64,000 nt of DNA from Calycina herbarum (GCA_001414485.1 LLEY01000147.1:124001-188000); one strand, 5' to 3'. Shown: positions 12,781-22,875, counted from the stretch's first letter. Numbers and translations: made by a program. Notes: a model not told the origin generated them from the sequence alone.

Positions 12781-12894
12781 TGTCACGCGGAAATGGGGTT
12801 ACATGACACCCCATTTCCCTGTATATATAACAGAGTTTTCACCTCCTAATACAAGGCTCCTTAGAGCGTTTTCAACCCAGTTTTGTACGTCACA
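12781..12894 (+). repeat. 3' LTR of the TRIM element
   Basis: 114-bp copy of the terminal repeat, directly preceded by the purine-rich CTAAGGGGTG (12771-12780), the likely polypurine tract, and followed by the ATATC duplication. Confidence 0.85.
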
Positions 12895-13543
12895 ATATCA
12901 TTGCGAAGTTTGAAGACTTGAGGCGAATTGGAGAGCCGACTCGAGGGAGATGATATCATATGATGGTACTCGTGTATGATCCCTGTAAGTAATAAATCAG
13001 CCAATATTTTCCTCATAGGTGATTTGGGAGGGATTTTTTGTCTTACATCTTTATGGTGAACTCGAAATTTTTGATCATACCCCAAGTGGGAGGCGTTAGA
13101 TGGAGCAATCTCTCAGATGGGGATAGTATCTTTCTCATGCCATATCGATGGTTTTCTCGCGTCCAATAGGAAACGAAGCTATGCTCGTAGTACGAAAGTA
13201 GGGCTTCTTCAAAGAGATCCGTGCATGGCCGGAGTGCTGCTAGAAGTGGTTTTGTGGTTGCAACCTCCAGGTCTTTTTCCTCAAAGTAGAAGTCGTAGAT
13301 AAGAACCCTGATTTATGGATAGAATCCGTGCAAAGAGCATATCTTTCGCTCATTTTAAGATATAGTAGACTTTTGCAAAGCTTCTATTTTATTGGATGGC
13401 TCCGCTATGCCAGGATTGTTGGTAGCGATAGATAGGACATTTATGGCGGTTTCTTGTGAGGGTGGTGCTATGTACCAATATCGCTCATCATCTGGCGAAT
13501 GGAGAGTTGAAGGCTCGTATGAAAGGCCCGGAATTTGGCTCAT

Positions 13544-15515
13544 CTGGGAAAATGAGTATTAAGTCAGCTAAAGCTTTTTGTAACGAATTGCCGTCCAAGT
13601 ATCAGTCTTCAATACTTACTTTCGTAGTAGTCTCAATACAAGAAATACTGCTGTAAAAAGGATAGAATGATTCTTTCTGTGCAAGATGATTTGAGTTTTT
13701 GTGACATATTTGTAGATTTGTTAAAAGCAAGGCACCTAACGATACTATCTAGTACAACGGACAAGTAAACTGCAGAAGTTTAGTCAAATAAACGCTTGAA
13801 TAATTTCACCATTCTTTTGATTTTTTTTGACGCCAGTGAAACAGGTATGGGTTTTGGTATGTTTTATTCACTAATAACAGAAATGACTCTTTCTGTCTAG
13901 AGATACACTGAGATGGCTACAGATTATGGTAGAGCAAATAACTTTAGTTTACTTTAACTTTCTTAAATAATTATATTAAGCTTTCATGGTACTAGGCCAA
14001 GGCTGTTTGAGGTGGGATCACTGGATCTTCAGTGTAGCTAATAGTAGCTTTTATATAAAATGATGCAGCATTCTCCAACTTGATAATACCGTGATTTAGA
14101 AAAGTGCTTCTGTTTAGAAAGAAAACAACGTGGTCACTTTTAGGCACTGCTTTACAAGGTAGTGTCTGGTCTCATGTGTGATCAGTCGAAGCACCTGAAC
14201 ATCATAAACCTTATTTCCACGTCATTCATCTAAAGATTTAGCAAAGAAAATAGGCAAACAATGGGAAAAGTCATTCATGCGCTCTGATCAATTGCCCCTC
14301 CCCTAAATCTCCAATCCCCCAATGTTTCAACACCACCCTCGCTTGGGTGGCGTCCTACTCTACCGGGACTTGCTCCACGAGTGGTCCTTCATTGGAGAGA
14401 GATTGAGACGACCGGTATCGACCCAGCGGGAGAGTACATCACTGTGGATCCTATATGGGGTTTTGTTCAAGTCGACAACAATTATTGGACCGTCCCACGA
14501 ATCGCTCAAGGCGAAGAAAGTCCGTCCCCCAACCATAGAGTTGAGAATAGGCACCGTGTATCTCACGTGTCTTATCTTTGCCGAAAGGGCGCAACAATTG
14601 AATTCAGGGGATTTCAGAATGGCAGGGCAGATCTATGTATCCAATGGCGCTGTGAAAATCTCGAACGGGAGAATGAGTGACAGAACGTTCGTTTCAATAG
14701 CACGGATCTTACTCTCCAGTCCGATATGCATTGATACGTGGTGGTTGAGGTGGAAATGGTCAGAGCACTGATAACATGGATGCTTTTCTGGTGGGACCGA
14801 AAATGTTGGCCAATGATTGATATTCCGAGAAAGGGAAAGATCTTAGGTGCAGAGTTTTGTATTGTTGAAGAACTAAAAGATTGGAATCGCACAACGAAAG
14901 GATGTTGGTATCTTTTACTGTTACCAGGAGATGATTTATGCCCCCAATGGCTCAAGCAAAGTGACGCGGGATAGAATAAAAATACCATTTTACTCCCCCC
15001 CACCCTGTTTTATAGTGAGACCCCATGAAGAACGGGGGTACACCCTAGGTAACGTTATTTTTTTCAAGGATCACTAGCTTTACTGACCATAGAGCGTTTT
15101 CCAATATGGTAACATCGTGCCAACCTTGCCAATTCTACACGATAAAAGATATCTAGATTCGACTGATTAAAGATGAGGGTATGGCATGTCCAGATAATGG
15201 TTCTGTTGGAGATACAGGGTCTGCATCGCAATTCAGAACACCTCCATTGCTCATCCTGTCCTGTATTGAGTATAACAAAGAGATTTTCTTGGCTGAAATT
15301 CTGTCTTAAGCTTGATCCAAGACATGGTTGGTGATCCTTCGCTCTTCAGGGTCATGAAATGCAGAAATATTGAGTCCTCTTTCGAAACACAAAGAGATGG
15401 ATACTAAAGTGAGTATGTACGGGATAGTGCATAAGTGACGATCGTCTTATGGTATGATTGCAAGATGTTCAAGCGTTGTTCATATAATTCTACAACATCA
15501 AGTAATACAAATACC
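13544..15515. other. gene-poor interval with weak frames
   Basis: About 2 kb of mostly AT-rich sequence. Between 14290 and 14980 all three plus frames and one minus frame are open for 60-150 codons, which suggests an old coding remnant, but I recognise no domain and no frame is clearly favoured. A tract of seven C at about 14995-15001 and a G/C-rich stretch near 15015-15045 stand out. No RNA gene seen. Confidence 0.4.
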
Positions 15516-15896
15516 CTAAAAATAGTAAGAGTGATGCAAGCCCGACACTTGGAATGGTGATACAACACCTTCATTCCCGTTCCTTGAGCCACCTGTGACT
15601 GGTTTATAAAGATCTCTCTTCCCAGTCAGAGAAAAACAATTCCCAGCTTTTTGACCCAATTCAAAATCACCAAGTAAGAATATGCGCCCGCCGAGCAAAC
15701 TCTTATTTTCTAATTCCTCTTCGACTTTGATTTTACACCAAACAATGACTAATTTGCCACCTATGGGAAATATCAACTGGGCACCAGAGGCCTCATATTG
15801 AGTGACTTGAGTACACACACTTGGATTAGAGGTCCTCAAAATACTCACCCCAAAATCAAACTCTATTGGACACCTGTTCAAGGATTTCAAGAACAT
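15516..15896 (-). CDS. possible small hypothetical protein or remnant
   Basis: A 126-codon frame from an ATG at 15896 to a stop at 15516. Composition looks protein-like, with alternating hydrophobic strands (AQLIFPIGGKLVIVWCKIKV, then GGRIFLLGDFELG), but no family is recognised, there is no signal peptide, and no supporting intron or neighbour. It may be a real orphan gene or the remains of one. Confidence 0.25.
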   Translation of the reverse strand: MFLKSLNRCPIEFDFGVSILRTSNPSVCTQVTQYEASGAQLIFPIGGKLVIVWCKIKVEEELENKSLLGGRIFLLGDFELGQKAGNCFSLTGKRDLYKPVTGGSRNGNEGVVSPFQVSGLHHSYYF

Positions 15897-16233
15897 GGAG
15901 ATTGGATTGCGATTACCCGGTTTGGAGCGGGTCTCCTACAGAAGCCGACTACAGACTCGCGACTTTCGTCGTGAGAACGTCACTCGTCCATCCCACCTCT
16001 TGGTACTCGTGATTCTTTAGAACCCTCGACTTAGTTTTAAGAAATCACGAGTCCATTTCAGCTTGCCTTACAAGAGTGGCCGCATATCAAGTATAAATAG
16101 ATTTTGTTCGGCCAATTTCATTCCAGCAAGAAAGGAATCTCTCTCAATTCAGCATTTTGCTAAGTTTAATTAGGTACTGTACTTGAAAACCAGGATTCCC
16201 CTTATTCCATTGGATTTAATTCCATCAACTACA

Positions 16234-16998
16234 ATGTCGACTCCTGCCGCTGCCCCTGGCACCTCTAGGTCAAATCCCGTCTTGAAAGGCACAAAGATTG
16301 ACTATTAGCTACAAAATGAGGGAGACCCACTCTATACCTATCACGAAAGGGAGGCTGGCCAAATACCCGTCATAAAAGCCAGTTAGACAGCCGATAGAAG
16401 GTATACAAATGGCATTAATTTTAACCCAGTCTGGTACATTCGCCCTCGTCACACAATGGAGAGCCTTGGTTCTCTTTCAATCATGATTGAAGGGTCACAC
16501 AGTGTAGCACAAAATCCTTCTTTGGAGTTCTTGTTGAACATTACGGCTAGGTTTTTTGCCAGTCCAACGGATGGTTTACACCATTTTCGCTTCGAATATT
16601 ACTGCATGGTTTTTGAAGGGGGCGGTCGTCGCCCTACTGCTAGAGAGATGATGCAAACGGAAAAAATTCCTTTTGGGGGAGATTTTGCTCCACCCTCTTT
16701 CGTCCGTGATATCGTTGCATCTATCCCAAATCCCACTCCTCCTATGCTAGTTTACACTCCCGATAACCCAGATGCTACAGCTATGCCTGCTGGGATTGTC
16801 CGATGTGGGGAAGAATGTGTCAGCCAATTCCCCGAAACAAGCTCTAGGAGTGTCAATTTCCTGGGGGGCGCCGAACTTTCTGTTCCTAATCTCAGTGCCT
16901 CTCAAAACAACAGAAGTTCGCCTGGACTCCAACAAAGAGACCCAAGAACTATGGGATACCTAAACAGTCAATATATCATTGGTCGGAAGACACCATGA
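16234..16998 (+). pseudogene. orphan frame interrupted by two in-frame TAG codons
   Basis: From ATG 16234 (MSTPAAAPGTSRSNP) one frame runs to 16998 (254 sense codons) broken only by TAG at 16306-16308 and TAG at 16384-16386. The second half opens from ATG 16456 for 180 aa. The residues between and after the stops have protein-like composition (EGDPLYTYHEREAGQIPVI; TADRRYTNGINFNPVWYIRP), so the three segments look like one former protein. Both stops could come from CAG by a single C-to-T change. A TATA-like GTATAAATAG lies at 16091-16100, about 140 bp upstream. No domain recognised. Alternatives are a shorter functional protein starting at 16456, or stop-codon readthrough. Confidence 0.5.
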
Positions 16999-17166
16999 TG
17001 AAAGAAATTATCGTTCAACGAATGAGTAGCTAACTAGCCATCTTGATATCACCACAGTGCCCAGCTCTTACTTCGCCTGGATTATCGTGCTCCCTCCCCT
17101 CTTCTCAATCTTCTTCTCACCATCTCTTCCTCGCCCAAAACAAATTACAACACAGCACCTTCACCA

Positions 17167-18539
17167 TCAATCAAGCCTCAACAACGTCCTCATGCCCTCC
17201 TGAACCTCCTCAACAATCTCACCTGCTCCCTTAACCTCCCTCACAAGTCCAACCCCCGTCCCAGCATAAGTACACATCCTCCCTCCTTCCTTGGCCCAGC
17301 CCTTATCCCCCTTGGCACTAGCCTCTCTATAAAGCCTCTTGTTCTCCTCCTCGTCCATCCCCTTCTCACTATCCCAGAAAGTATCATTCAAAACCCCCCT
17401 CCCCCCATACTCCCCCGGCCATCCCGGCGTCCCCCTGATCCGATCATAAACACTACTCCTCTTCGTACTCACACCCCCATCTGAAGCGTGTAGCACTGCA
17501 TCCTGATACCCCTTTGCCAAATCCGCCTCGCGAGAAGCCAGGAAACGGGTCCCCATACAAATTCCGTTTGCACCAAGCATTATAGCCGCCCCCGCACCCC
17601 GTGCATCGATTATTCCGCCTGCTGCTATAAGGGGGATAGAACGATCGCGAAAGTTCAAGGAAAGGGCATCAGAGCATTCGGGGAGGAGAGTTATGAGTGA
17701 AGAGGATTGGTTTAGACCGTGACCGCCAGCATCGGAGCCTTGTATTACGAAGACGTCTGGTTGGCAGGATTGAGCTAGGGAGAGGGTGGTGGCTACTGTA
17801 CCGGTTTGGATCCAGATTTTTGTGAGGGAGTTGGTTGCTTCTAGAAGGGCGTGGGACCAGGTTATCTGGGGAGGTGGTCAGCTTTTTTGTTTTGCAGGGT
17901 TCAAGGAGGAAAGTAATCTAGCAATTGATAGTAAAGGTGGCAATCCGTAGATACATCAGGTTCGTACCTGCCTTCCTTTCTCGTTGTTCCAACTCTTTGG
18001 AATAATTCAAGATGATTGAGCTAATTCATTTGGAACAATGAAAGTTGATTGTCCCAATTGTTACTTTGGATTATTCTGTAGGTCTGGAACAACGAGAAGA
18101 TCGAACCAGGTACTTGGTTACTGCCGCTTTTATTTTCCCCCGAAGATAGTTCAGCTTGTAGCAATATATGACTTACAAGATCCTCAGTCTTCTCAGGAGC
18201 AAACAGCCAAACCGCCGCTGGCTTCAACTCCGATTCCTCAATTGCTTTGACAGCATCAGGGAGAGAAGCGCCCCAACAAATAAAACCCACGCCGATTGGA
18301 AGTACTCCCTTAGGTGTGTTGGGTATCGGTGATGATTGAAAAGATTTGGCGCATTCGGATAATAGGTCGGGTAGAGTTGAGACATCCGTTCCACAGCCGA
18401 GAAACCCGAGACCACCCGCTCGGGAGACAGCAATTGCTAGAGGGGCGGTTGATATCAGTCTCATGGGGGCTGAAGTGACGAGAGGTGTGGTTATCCATGG
18501 GTAATCCATTTGGAGGGTTTGGGTGTGAGTTGCAGACAT
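17167..18539 (-). CDS. nitronate monooxygenase (2-nitropropane dioxygenase family)
   Basis: FMN-dependent TIM-barrel enzyme that oxidises alkyl nitronates such as propionate-3-nitronate. Two exons, complement(join(17167..17865,18177..18539)), 353 aa, a usual length for the fungal family. The 311-bp intron has a GTAAGT donor and a CCCCAG acceptor, phase 0 (DL|IT). Motifs: VTSAPM near the N-terminus (FMN site), VIQGSDAGGHG with the conserved His at about residue 170, IPLIAAGGIIDARGAGAAIM and LGANGICMGTRFLASREA for phosphate/FMN binding. No targeting signal is obvious, so it is probably cytosolic. The intron is unusually long because it contains an inverted-repeat element (17939-18127). Single gene, no operon-like neighbour. 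Confidence 0.92.
17939..18127. mobile_element. MITE-like fold-back element inside the nitronate monooxygenase intron
   Basis: TCTCGTTGTTCC (from 17979) is mirrored by GGAACAACGAGA (to 18097), and the flanking arms continue to match imperfectly: TTTGGAATAAT with ATTATTC inside, and GGTTCG...ACCTG with CGAACCAGGT outside. Total about 190 bp with roughly 65-bp degenerate arms. No coding capacity. The target duplication could not be fixed. Confidence 0.5.
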
Positions 18540-18841
18540 CTTGGGAGATAACCGTTGGACTGGTGGTTTAGTTGATGGGAGAGAATGACAGGTGAAAGGT
18601 CGATATCCAACCTCGGTAGTAACAACGACTTCTCCTGTAGAAACTAGAAATTGGAGGAACTTCCGCTAGGCCGAGAACCAACATTTGACTAGCAATGAAT
18701 GGTCTTGGTGGAATCAGAGCCACTTGACTAGTTATTTATGAAGCTGCGTAGATTGGTGAGCTGCAGGTGGCTTACGAAACAGCGCTCTTCCATCGGATTC
18801 AATCGTACAACATATTCAAGAATCCAATAGGAGAGTGAGTT
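18540..18841. promoter_or_regulatory. upstream region of the nitronate monooxygenase gene
   Basis: About 300 bp between the start codon at 18539 and the next paralog fragment. It must contain the minus-strand promoter; no specific element is convincing. Confidence 0.35.
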
Positions 18842-19260
18842 TTAGATTGAGTTGCCATGATGTGCGAGTTCTCTAGGTTGATGTTTTTCCTCGGAGTGAG
18901 GAATGTCGACGTGAAGCTGACCCCCGCCAATCTGCAGTTCTCGCATACCTTCTTTAGTAGTCTTCCTACCTATACTGAGCTTCGCAAAGTGCGATTGAAT
19001 TTCCGAACTCCGACTGGATCCCCTATGCACTACCAACTCAAGGAATGCCGCCGATTGGTTGAATACGCGGAGGAGCAATTGGATAAGGTCGTCGAGGGAA
19101 AGACCGGTGATTTGAAATGGGTGTAACAAAATCCCAGGGTTAGGCCTTTCGCCGCCTCGGTGAAGCTTTGGGATGCCAACGAGCAGATAACCTGGACTCT
19201 ATGGGATGGAGAAAACGAGGTCGATGCTTCGCCTCTCAGTATACATGCCAATTAAAAGCT
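18842..19260 (+). pseudogene. exon-2 fragment of the F-box-like family (member B)
   Basis: Encodes only the C-terminal half of the family: GVRNVDVKLTPANLQFSHTF, LPTYTELRKVRLNFRTPTG, EEQLDKVVEGKTGDLKWV, then a TAA at 19124-19126 followed in the same frame by QNPRVRPF and LWDANEQITWTL. The intact relative at 25786 reads LKWVERNPRVRPP and LWDEDEQITWNL at the same places, which shows that the TAA interrupts conserved sequence. The first exon with the F-box-like motif is absent upstream, so this is a truncated duplicate. Confidence 0.7.
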
Positions 19261-19261
19261 C

Positions 19262-19720
19262 TTAAGCAGATGAACCGGGAGAAGGTGGAGTTGGAGAGGG
19301 TATCTCAGTAAGTTTTACTTGCTTCTCTTCAATTCTCAAAATGGAGTGCTAATTACAGGTTTTCAAATGTCTATTAGACCATCCCTCTTCAAGATCTTGC
19401 TCGGGCCTCGCAGTATGTTTTTTAATTCTCTTGGCTTCTCAAAATGGACTGCTAAGTTCAGTTATTCAGACAAGTTTCAGACCACTACTCTTGAAGATCT
19501 CTCCCAAGCCTCGCAGTAAGTATCATTCATTTGTCTTTTTACTCAAACTCAATTACTAATTACAATTCTTTAGACGTCTATCAGACCATCCCTCTTTAAA
19601 ATCTCTCCTAGGACCCTCATCAAGTACATCCAAGTCTTTCAAACGCGATTGCTAATTACAATCCTCCAAGGTCTTTTACGCCATCCCTCCTGAAGATCTC
19701 GCCCAGGCCGATCGTGCTTC
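19262..19720 (+). repeat. tandem array of 54-bp exon-like units, each with its own intron
   Basis: Downstream of the member B fragment, units recur with splice signals at matching positions. Unit A is 19359-19412 (54 bp), unit B 19462-19515 (54 bp), unit C 19574-19623 (50 bp, decayed), unit D from 19671. Gaps of 51, 49, 58 and 47 bp start with GTAAGT, GTATGT, GTAAGT, GTACAT and end in CAG, CAG, TAG and AAG; three carry a CTAATTACA branch-like motif. With CA|N phase the units encode an 18-residue repeat (YSDKFQTTTLEDLSQAS in B; FSNVY-stop-TIPLQDLARAS in A; VFYAIPPEDLAQAD in D). The stop in A is TAG where B has CAG. Confidence 0.6.
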
Positions 19721-20377
19721 CATATACAACTTATACGACACAATTCTTTCGTCCCTTTCATGTTTCTTTACTTTTTCCCCCTTCCTTTCAACAAAACAGC
19801 CGGCTTGCCCCTACCAAAAATTCAACAACACTACTTCTCCCAATCCCACCCTCTAACCCTCTCCCTCGATTTCCTCGCTCGATTATCAATAACCATGGCC
19901 GTCACCAGGACCAGGAACGCATTTCTCGCTCCCGTTCAACGCATTGCCTTTCGTTTTCCCTTTCTTAATAGACCGGGTTATTGTTTTCTGGGGCTAAATC
20001 ACGAGTTTTCCTTCATCATATTTGGGGAGGGAGAGATTCCTCAGTAGTAGAAAATGGAGACTGTAGAGCGATGGAGAGCCACGAAGTCTGGTTTCTTCGG
20101 GTTTAGAACACAATTTAATTTCCAATTTTCTTTTCTTCGTCGTTCTTGCTTTCTTGCGTGTACATGTAAGAATCACAATTCCAAACAATAGGAATCACGA
20201 AAACCTTAACTTGCAATCTTATAGAGAGGTTTGTACTTTTATTGAGTATAGTTTGCTTTCCCTTGAGACATCAGATTGCAGCCAATCCATCAACACGCTC
20301 CCCAGCACCAAACTTACCAAAATTGTTTGTACTCCCTTCCTCTATTCAGCTTGCAAACCCTGAAGCACCCAGGTATC
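19721..20377. other. intergenic, upstream of the F-box-like gene at 20378
   Basis: No supported gene. A pyrimidine-rich stretch around 19740-19900 and short frames only. It should contain the promoter of the downstream gene. Confidence 0.4.
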
Positions 20378-21214
20378 ATGGTCATAAATAGCCCAATCCC
20401 ATCTCTCTTGACCTCCTCCATACGAACCTGCACAATCATGACGTCTCCCCCTTCCACAGCAGCCACACCCTCAGCCATCCAAGACCTACTCTCCTTTGGC
20501 GAGCGTCTCGACAATTGCCCAACCGAGATCAAAATTAAGATTTGGGGCTACTGTTTCGGCCAGTCTCCTAAACACGCCACGAAGCAGAAACTCCTCAAGG
20601 AATGCCGAGCGCATCCCCCAAGGACCGGGGATCCTAATCGCTACAAAGTAGTGTTTGAACGCTACCAAGCAATGCTTGAAGCCTTCTACGCAGCACGCTT
20701 TTGCCATTTGTATGATATGCCTGTGAAAAAAGAGGATGCCGCAAATGCCGTAGATGGCAAGGTGCTGGAAAACTTGCTTTGCTTTTTGGACCTCTCCGGG
20801 TCGACACTTGGGTTTTTACGACATCTGAATATCAAGCTTGGCGTTCGGTGAGTGCGAACTTTCGAACTTCACAACCCACTCAAGGAAGAGAGCTTCAACT
20901 AATAGTGCCACGTAATAATTAGTGACCTTGATCTAGTCTCCGGCATCCACTCGCAGCTCACCCTCGCAACTGGAATCCGAACGCTAGAATTCCGTCTGAA
21001 GGCCTACACAGTACAAGACGAGGACTACATAATCTTCCAAAATTTACTCAGCATCCTACATACCTATACCTCGTTGCAACAACTGCGTCTCAGCTTCCGT
21101 TACCTCATTGCGGGATACTCCACGAACGCGCAAGTCAAAACAATTTTCAAGCGCGTGGAAGACCAATTGGAAAAATCACTCGAAGGAAGGCCTACCAGGA
21201 AAGCTGTCAAATAA
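20378..21214 (+). CDS. F-box-like family member C, C-terminally shortened
   Basis: Two exons, join(20378..20847,20923..21214), 253 aa; the intron is 75 bp with a GTGAGT donor and ATTAG acceptor, phase 2 (CG|T). The motif LDNCPTEIKIKIWGYCFGQ resembles an F-box-like start; a conserved block (MLEAFYAARFCHLY) matches CFYEARFCRL in the intact gene at 25786. Exon 2 has LATGIRTLEFRLKAY and YTSLQQLRLSF. The frame stops at TAA 21212-21214, but the same frame continues for 32 codons to TAG 21311-21313 and still encodes PLWDINRQVTWKLEL, matching the family C-terminus. It is therefore either a shortened protein or a recent pseudogene. An internal ATG at 20438 is an alternative start. Confidence 0.6.
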
Positions 21215-21313
21215 GAAGAGAAGAGTCCGAAAGTTCTACCACCTGACGACCCTCTTTGGGATATCAATCGGCAGGTTACTTGGAAGTTGGAGCTTGTGTC
21301 GAAAAAAACGTAG

Positions 21314-22131
21314 CACTGCGTGAATCTACCCTCAATAAGACAACGGAGACGCGATGGAACAGCCCAAAGCATTTTCTTGCCTAAATTGTTAATGAAAACG
21401 TTCTTGAAGCATTGCTAGATATACTCCGATACCCGACTGAACCATGTGACACTTTAGGACCTTGGGTTGTTACTGTTTCTAGGAGACCCAGGAAAAGCTG
21501 CACTTCCCAGGCAATTGCTAGGTAACCTACGCACAGACATAATGCCAAATAAGAAAAATTAAGAATAACAAAGCACAAGACTCGTACCCGTATAGAGAGA
21601 ATTCAAGTAATATTAAATCATCCCTCTTCTTATAATTTTCCCTCGACCTCGTAATACTGCTAATTCCAAGTAGCCCGGGAATAACCCACGCAATTGGTAG
21701 GTAACCTACCAATAGCATGAGTAAAAATCAAATAAAAGAAAATTCAAGTGTTAAACACACTAGCTCAACTCACGTCGCATATCACCTAAAAAGTCCTCGA
21801 CATTGGGTGCATGGGGCGAACTACGAGTGTGAAGACAAGAAATCATACTGCACTCGCAGAGGACCGGAGAAATGGCGACCTGGAGATAGCAACGCAAACA
21901 TGAAAATGCAGAGAATCGAAGAGCACTCAAGACTCATAGATAGAAAGAAAATCTGAATTACGAGTATGCACTAGCAACAACTCCACCATCCCCATTTGCC
22001 CTCGACCCTTTTCATATCCCATGGAATGAAGCAAAGTATTTTCCGAAAACGCCGAAAGTCATGCAAGCCTCCAAACTCCAGTCAAATGTCCACTCATCCT
22101 TCTGCGCTCTCGATCTGCGTGCAGATATCTC
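21314..22131. repeat. intergenic with a degenerate ~178-bp tandem duplication
   Basis: GGCAATTGCTAGGTAACCTAC (from 21511) recurs as CGCAATTGGTAGGTAACCTAC (from 21689), and flanking sequence also matches loosely (TAATGCCAAATAAGAAAA with TAAAAATCAAATAAAAGAAA). This suggests an old tandem duplication of about 178 bp in the 3' flank of the family C gene. No supported gene before RPB11. Confidence 0.4.
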
Positions 22132-22875
22132 TCATTTATCTGCTCCCGAATCCCCAGCAACCATCTTCCTCAACTCATATTCCTTCGTAAACTCACGACT
22201 CAGGACCGCAAGATCGTGAACGAGGGTCTTGCAGCAGTTGAGAAGCGCTTCTTTAGGTGTAACCTCGCCATCGGTTTGGATTCGAAGCTCGAACTTTGCG
22301 AAGAGGGGGTGGGGGACTGGATGTTATATTAATGTTAGCTTTTACCGATCGGACGGTGGGTGAGGGGAAGGGAGGACGTACCTTTGTAGCCCGAGAAGAT
22401 GATATGGGGGTCTTTTAAGAGGTGGGCGCGGAGCATGTTTGCGAGGGTGTGATCTTCCTTGTTGAAGGTGAAGACAGAGGAGTTTGGAGTTCCTGTGTGT
22501 GAGGATTAGTATGGCTGATCAGTGAGGTGGGAGGTTGGAGGGGTAGATCGAGGACGAGGGGTGCATACGGGTATCTGCAGTCTCGAAACACTTCTTCTCG
22601 TCATCTCCTAGAAGAAAGAGCTCGAATCTTGGTTCTTCGTCAGTAATGATCATGGTGGCGGTAATGGTTCGCGATGTGTCTTTGTTGCGCGGTAAAGACT
22701 GGAAGGTTGGTGTTGTGGAAAGAGAGTGCGCATCGTCGTGGGGTTGGAGTGGAAGATATAGACTCGGTCGAGTATTGCAGGTGATGCATCGCTAGAGAGC
22801 GACTCGAGAGTGAAGGTGGAAAAGAAAAGTCGAGGAAGGAGCGACGGTGCCGACATACCTATCTGGGGCGTTCAT
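22132..22875 (-). CDS. RPB11: RNA polymerase II subunit RPB11
   Basis: Essential Pol II core subunit that forms the alpha-like heterodimer with Rpb3 in assembly. Four exons, complement(join(22132..22316,22382..22492,22569..22627,22859..22875)), 123 aa against 120 in yeast. Exon 1 is only 17 bp (MNAPD plus two bases); introns are 231, 76 and 65 bp, all GT-AG. The protein opens MNAPDRFELFLLGDDEKK, as in yeast Rpb11, and carries the diagnostic FTFNKEDHTLANMLRAHLL and YKVPHPLFAKFELRIQTDG motifs of the RpoA/Rpb11 dimerisation fold. It ends EYELRKMVAGDSGADK. Splice phases all agree. The exons are too short to stand out as single long frames, but the joined product is unambiguous. Confidence 0.95.

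Larger units (their letters stand above)
12042..12894. mobile_element. TRIM-type miniature LTR retrotransposon (853 bp)
   Basis: Two direct repeats of about 115 bp (12042-12156 and 12781-12894), each starting TGTCACGCGG and ending GTACGTCACA, flank a 624-bp interior without coding capacity. The element is bounded by a perfect 5-bp target duplication, ATATC (12037-12041 and 12895-12899). The two LTRs differ at only about three positions (one indel, two substitutions), so insertion is fairly recent. Right after the 5' LTR, GTTATGAGCCCGGG could pair with the anticodon stem-loop of initiator Met tRNA. The interior has three copies of GGAAGCCCAG and hairpins of the form CACCC-TAAG-GGGTG. It needs an autonomous partner for movement; none is visible here. 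Confidence 0.85.
11660..13543 (-). pseudogene. decayed paralog of the 9507-10943 F-box-like gene, split by a TRIM element
   Basis: Read on the minus strand, fragments align in order with family member A. VLIYDFYFEEKDLEV and ALLSYYEHSFVSYW (about 13300-13150) match LKIYKLCFDVEELKA and ALGVYYDTSFVSL; LLHLTPPTWGMIKNFEF (about 13100-13050) matches LLLLTPHALSLVKNLQF at the same exon end and is followed by an intron-like GTAAGA...TTACAG. After removing the transposon at 12042-12894 the frame is open from 13018 to about 11814; an in-frame stop and a frameshift follow, and then FIITWELYDGERLLPSRIRS matches the TITWEL...LLPSRI end of member A. A stop and a frameshift also precede the IYDFYF block. The N-terminal basic region is not recognisable. 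Clearly inactive. Confidence 0.8.

Noticed and set aside
14322..14771. 149-codon plus-strand frame and overlapping frames
   Set aside because: Several frames are open over the same bases and none shows a domain or splice pattern; noted only as a possible remnant.
15001..15060. Possible further LTR related to the TRIM element
   Set aside because: Only a few words (GACGCGGGA, CCCCAT) are shared; no alignable repeat or target duplication.
19262..19720. CRISPR-like array
   Set aside because: The repeats are diverged, carry splice signals and coding phase, and the genome is eukaryotic.
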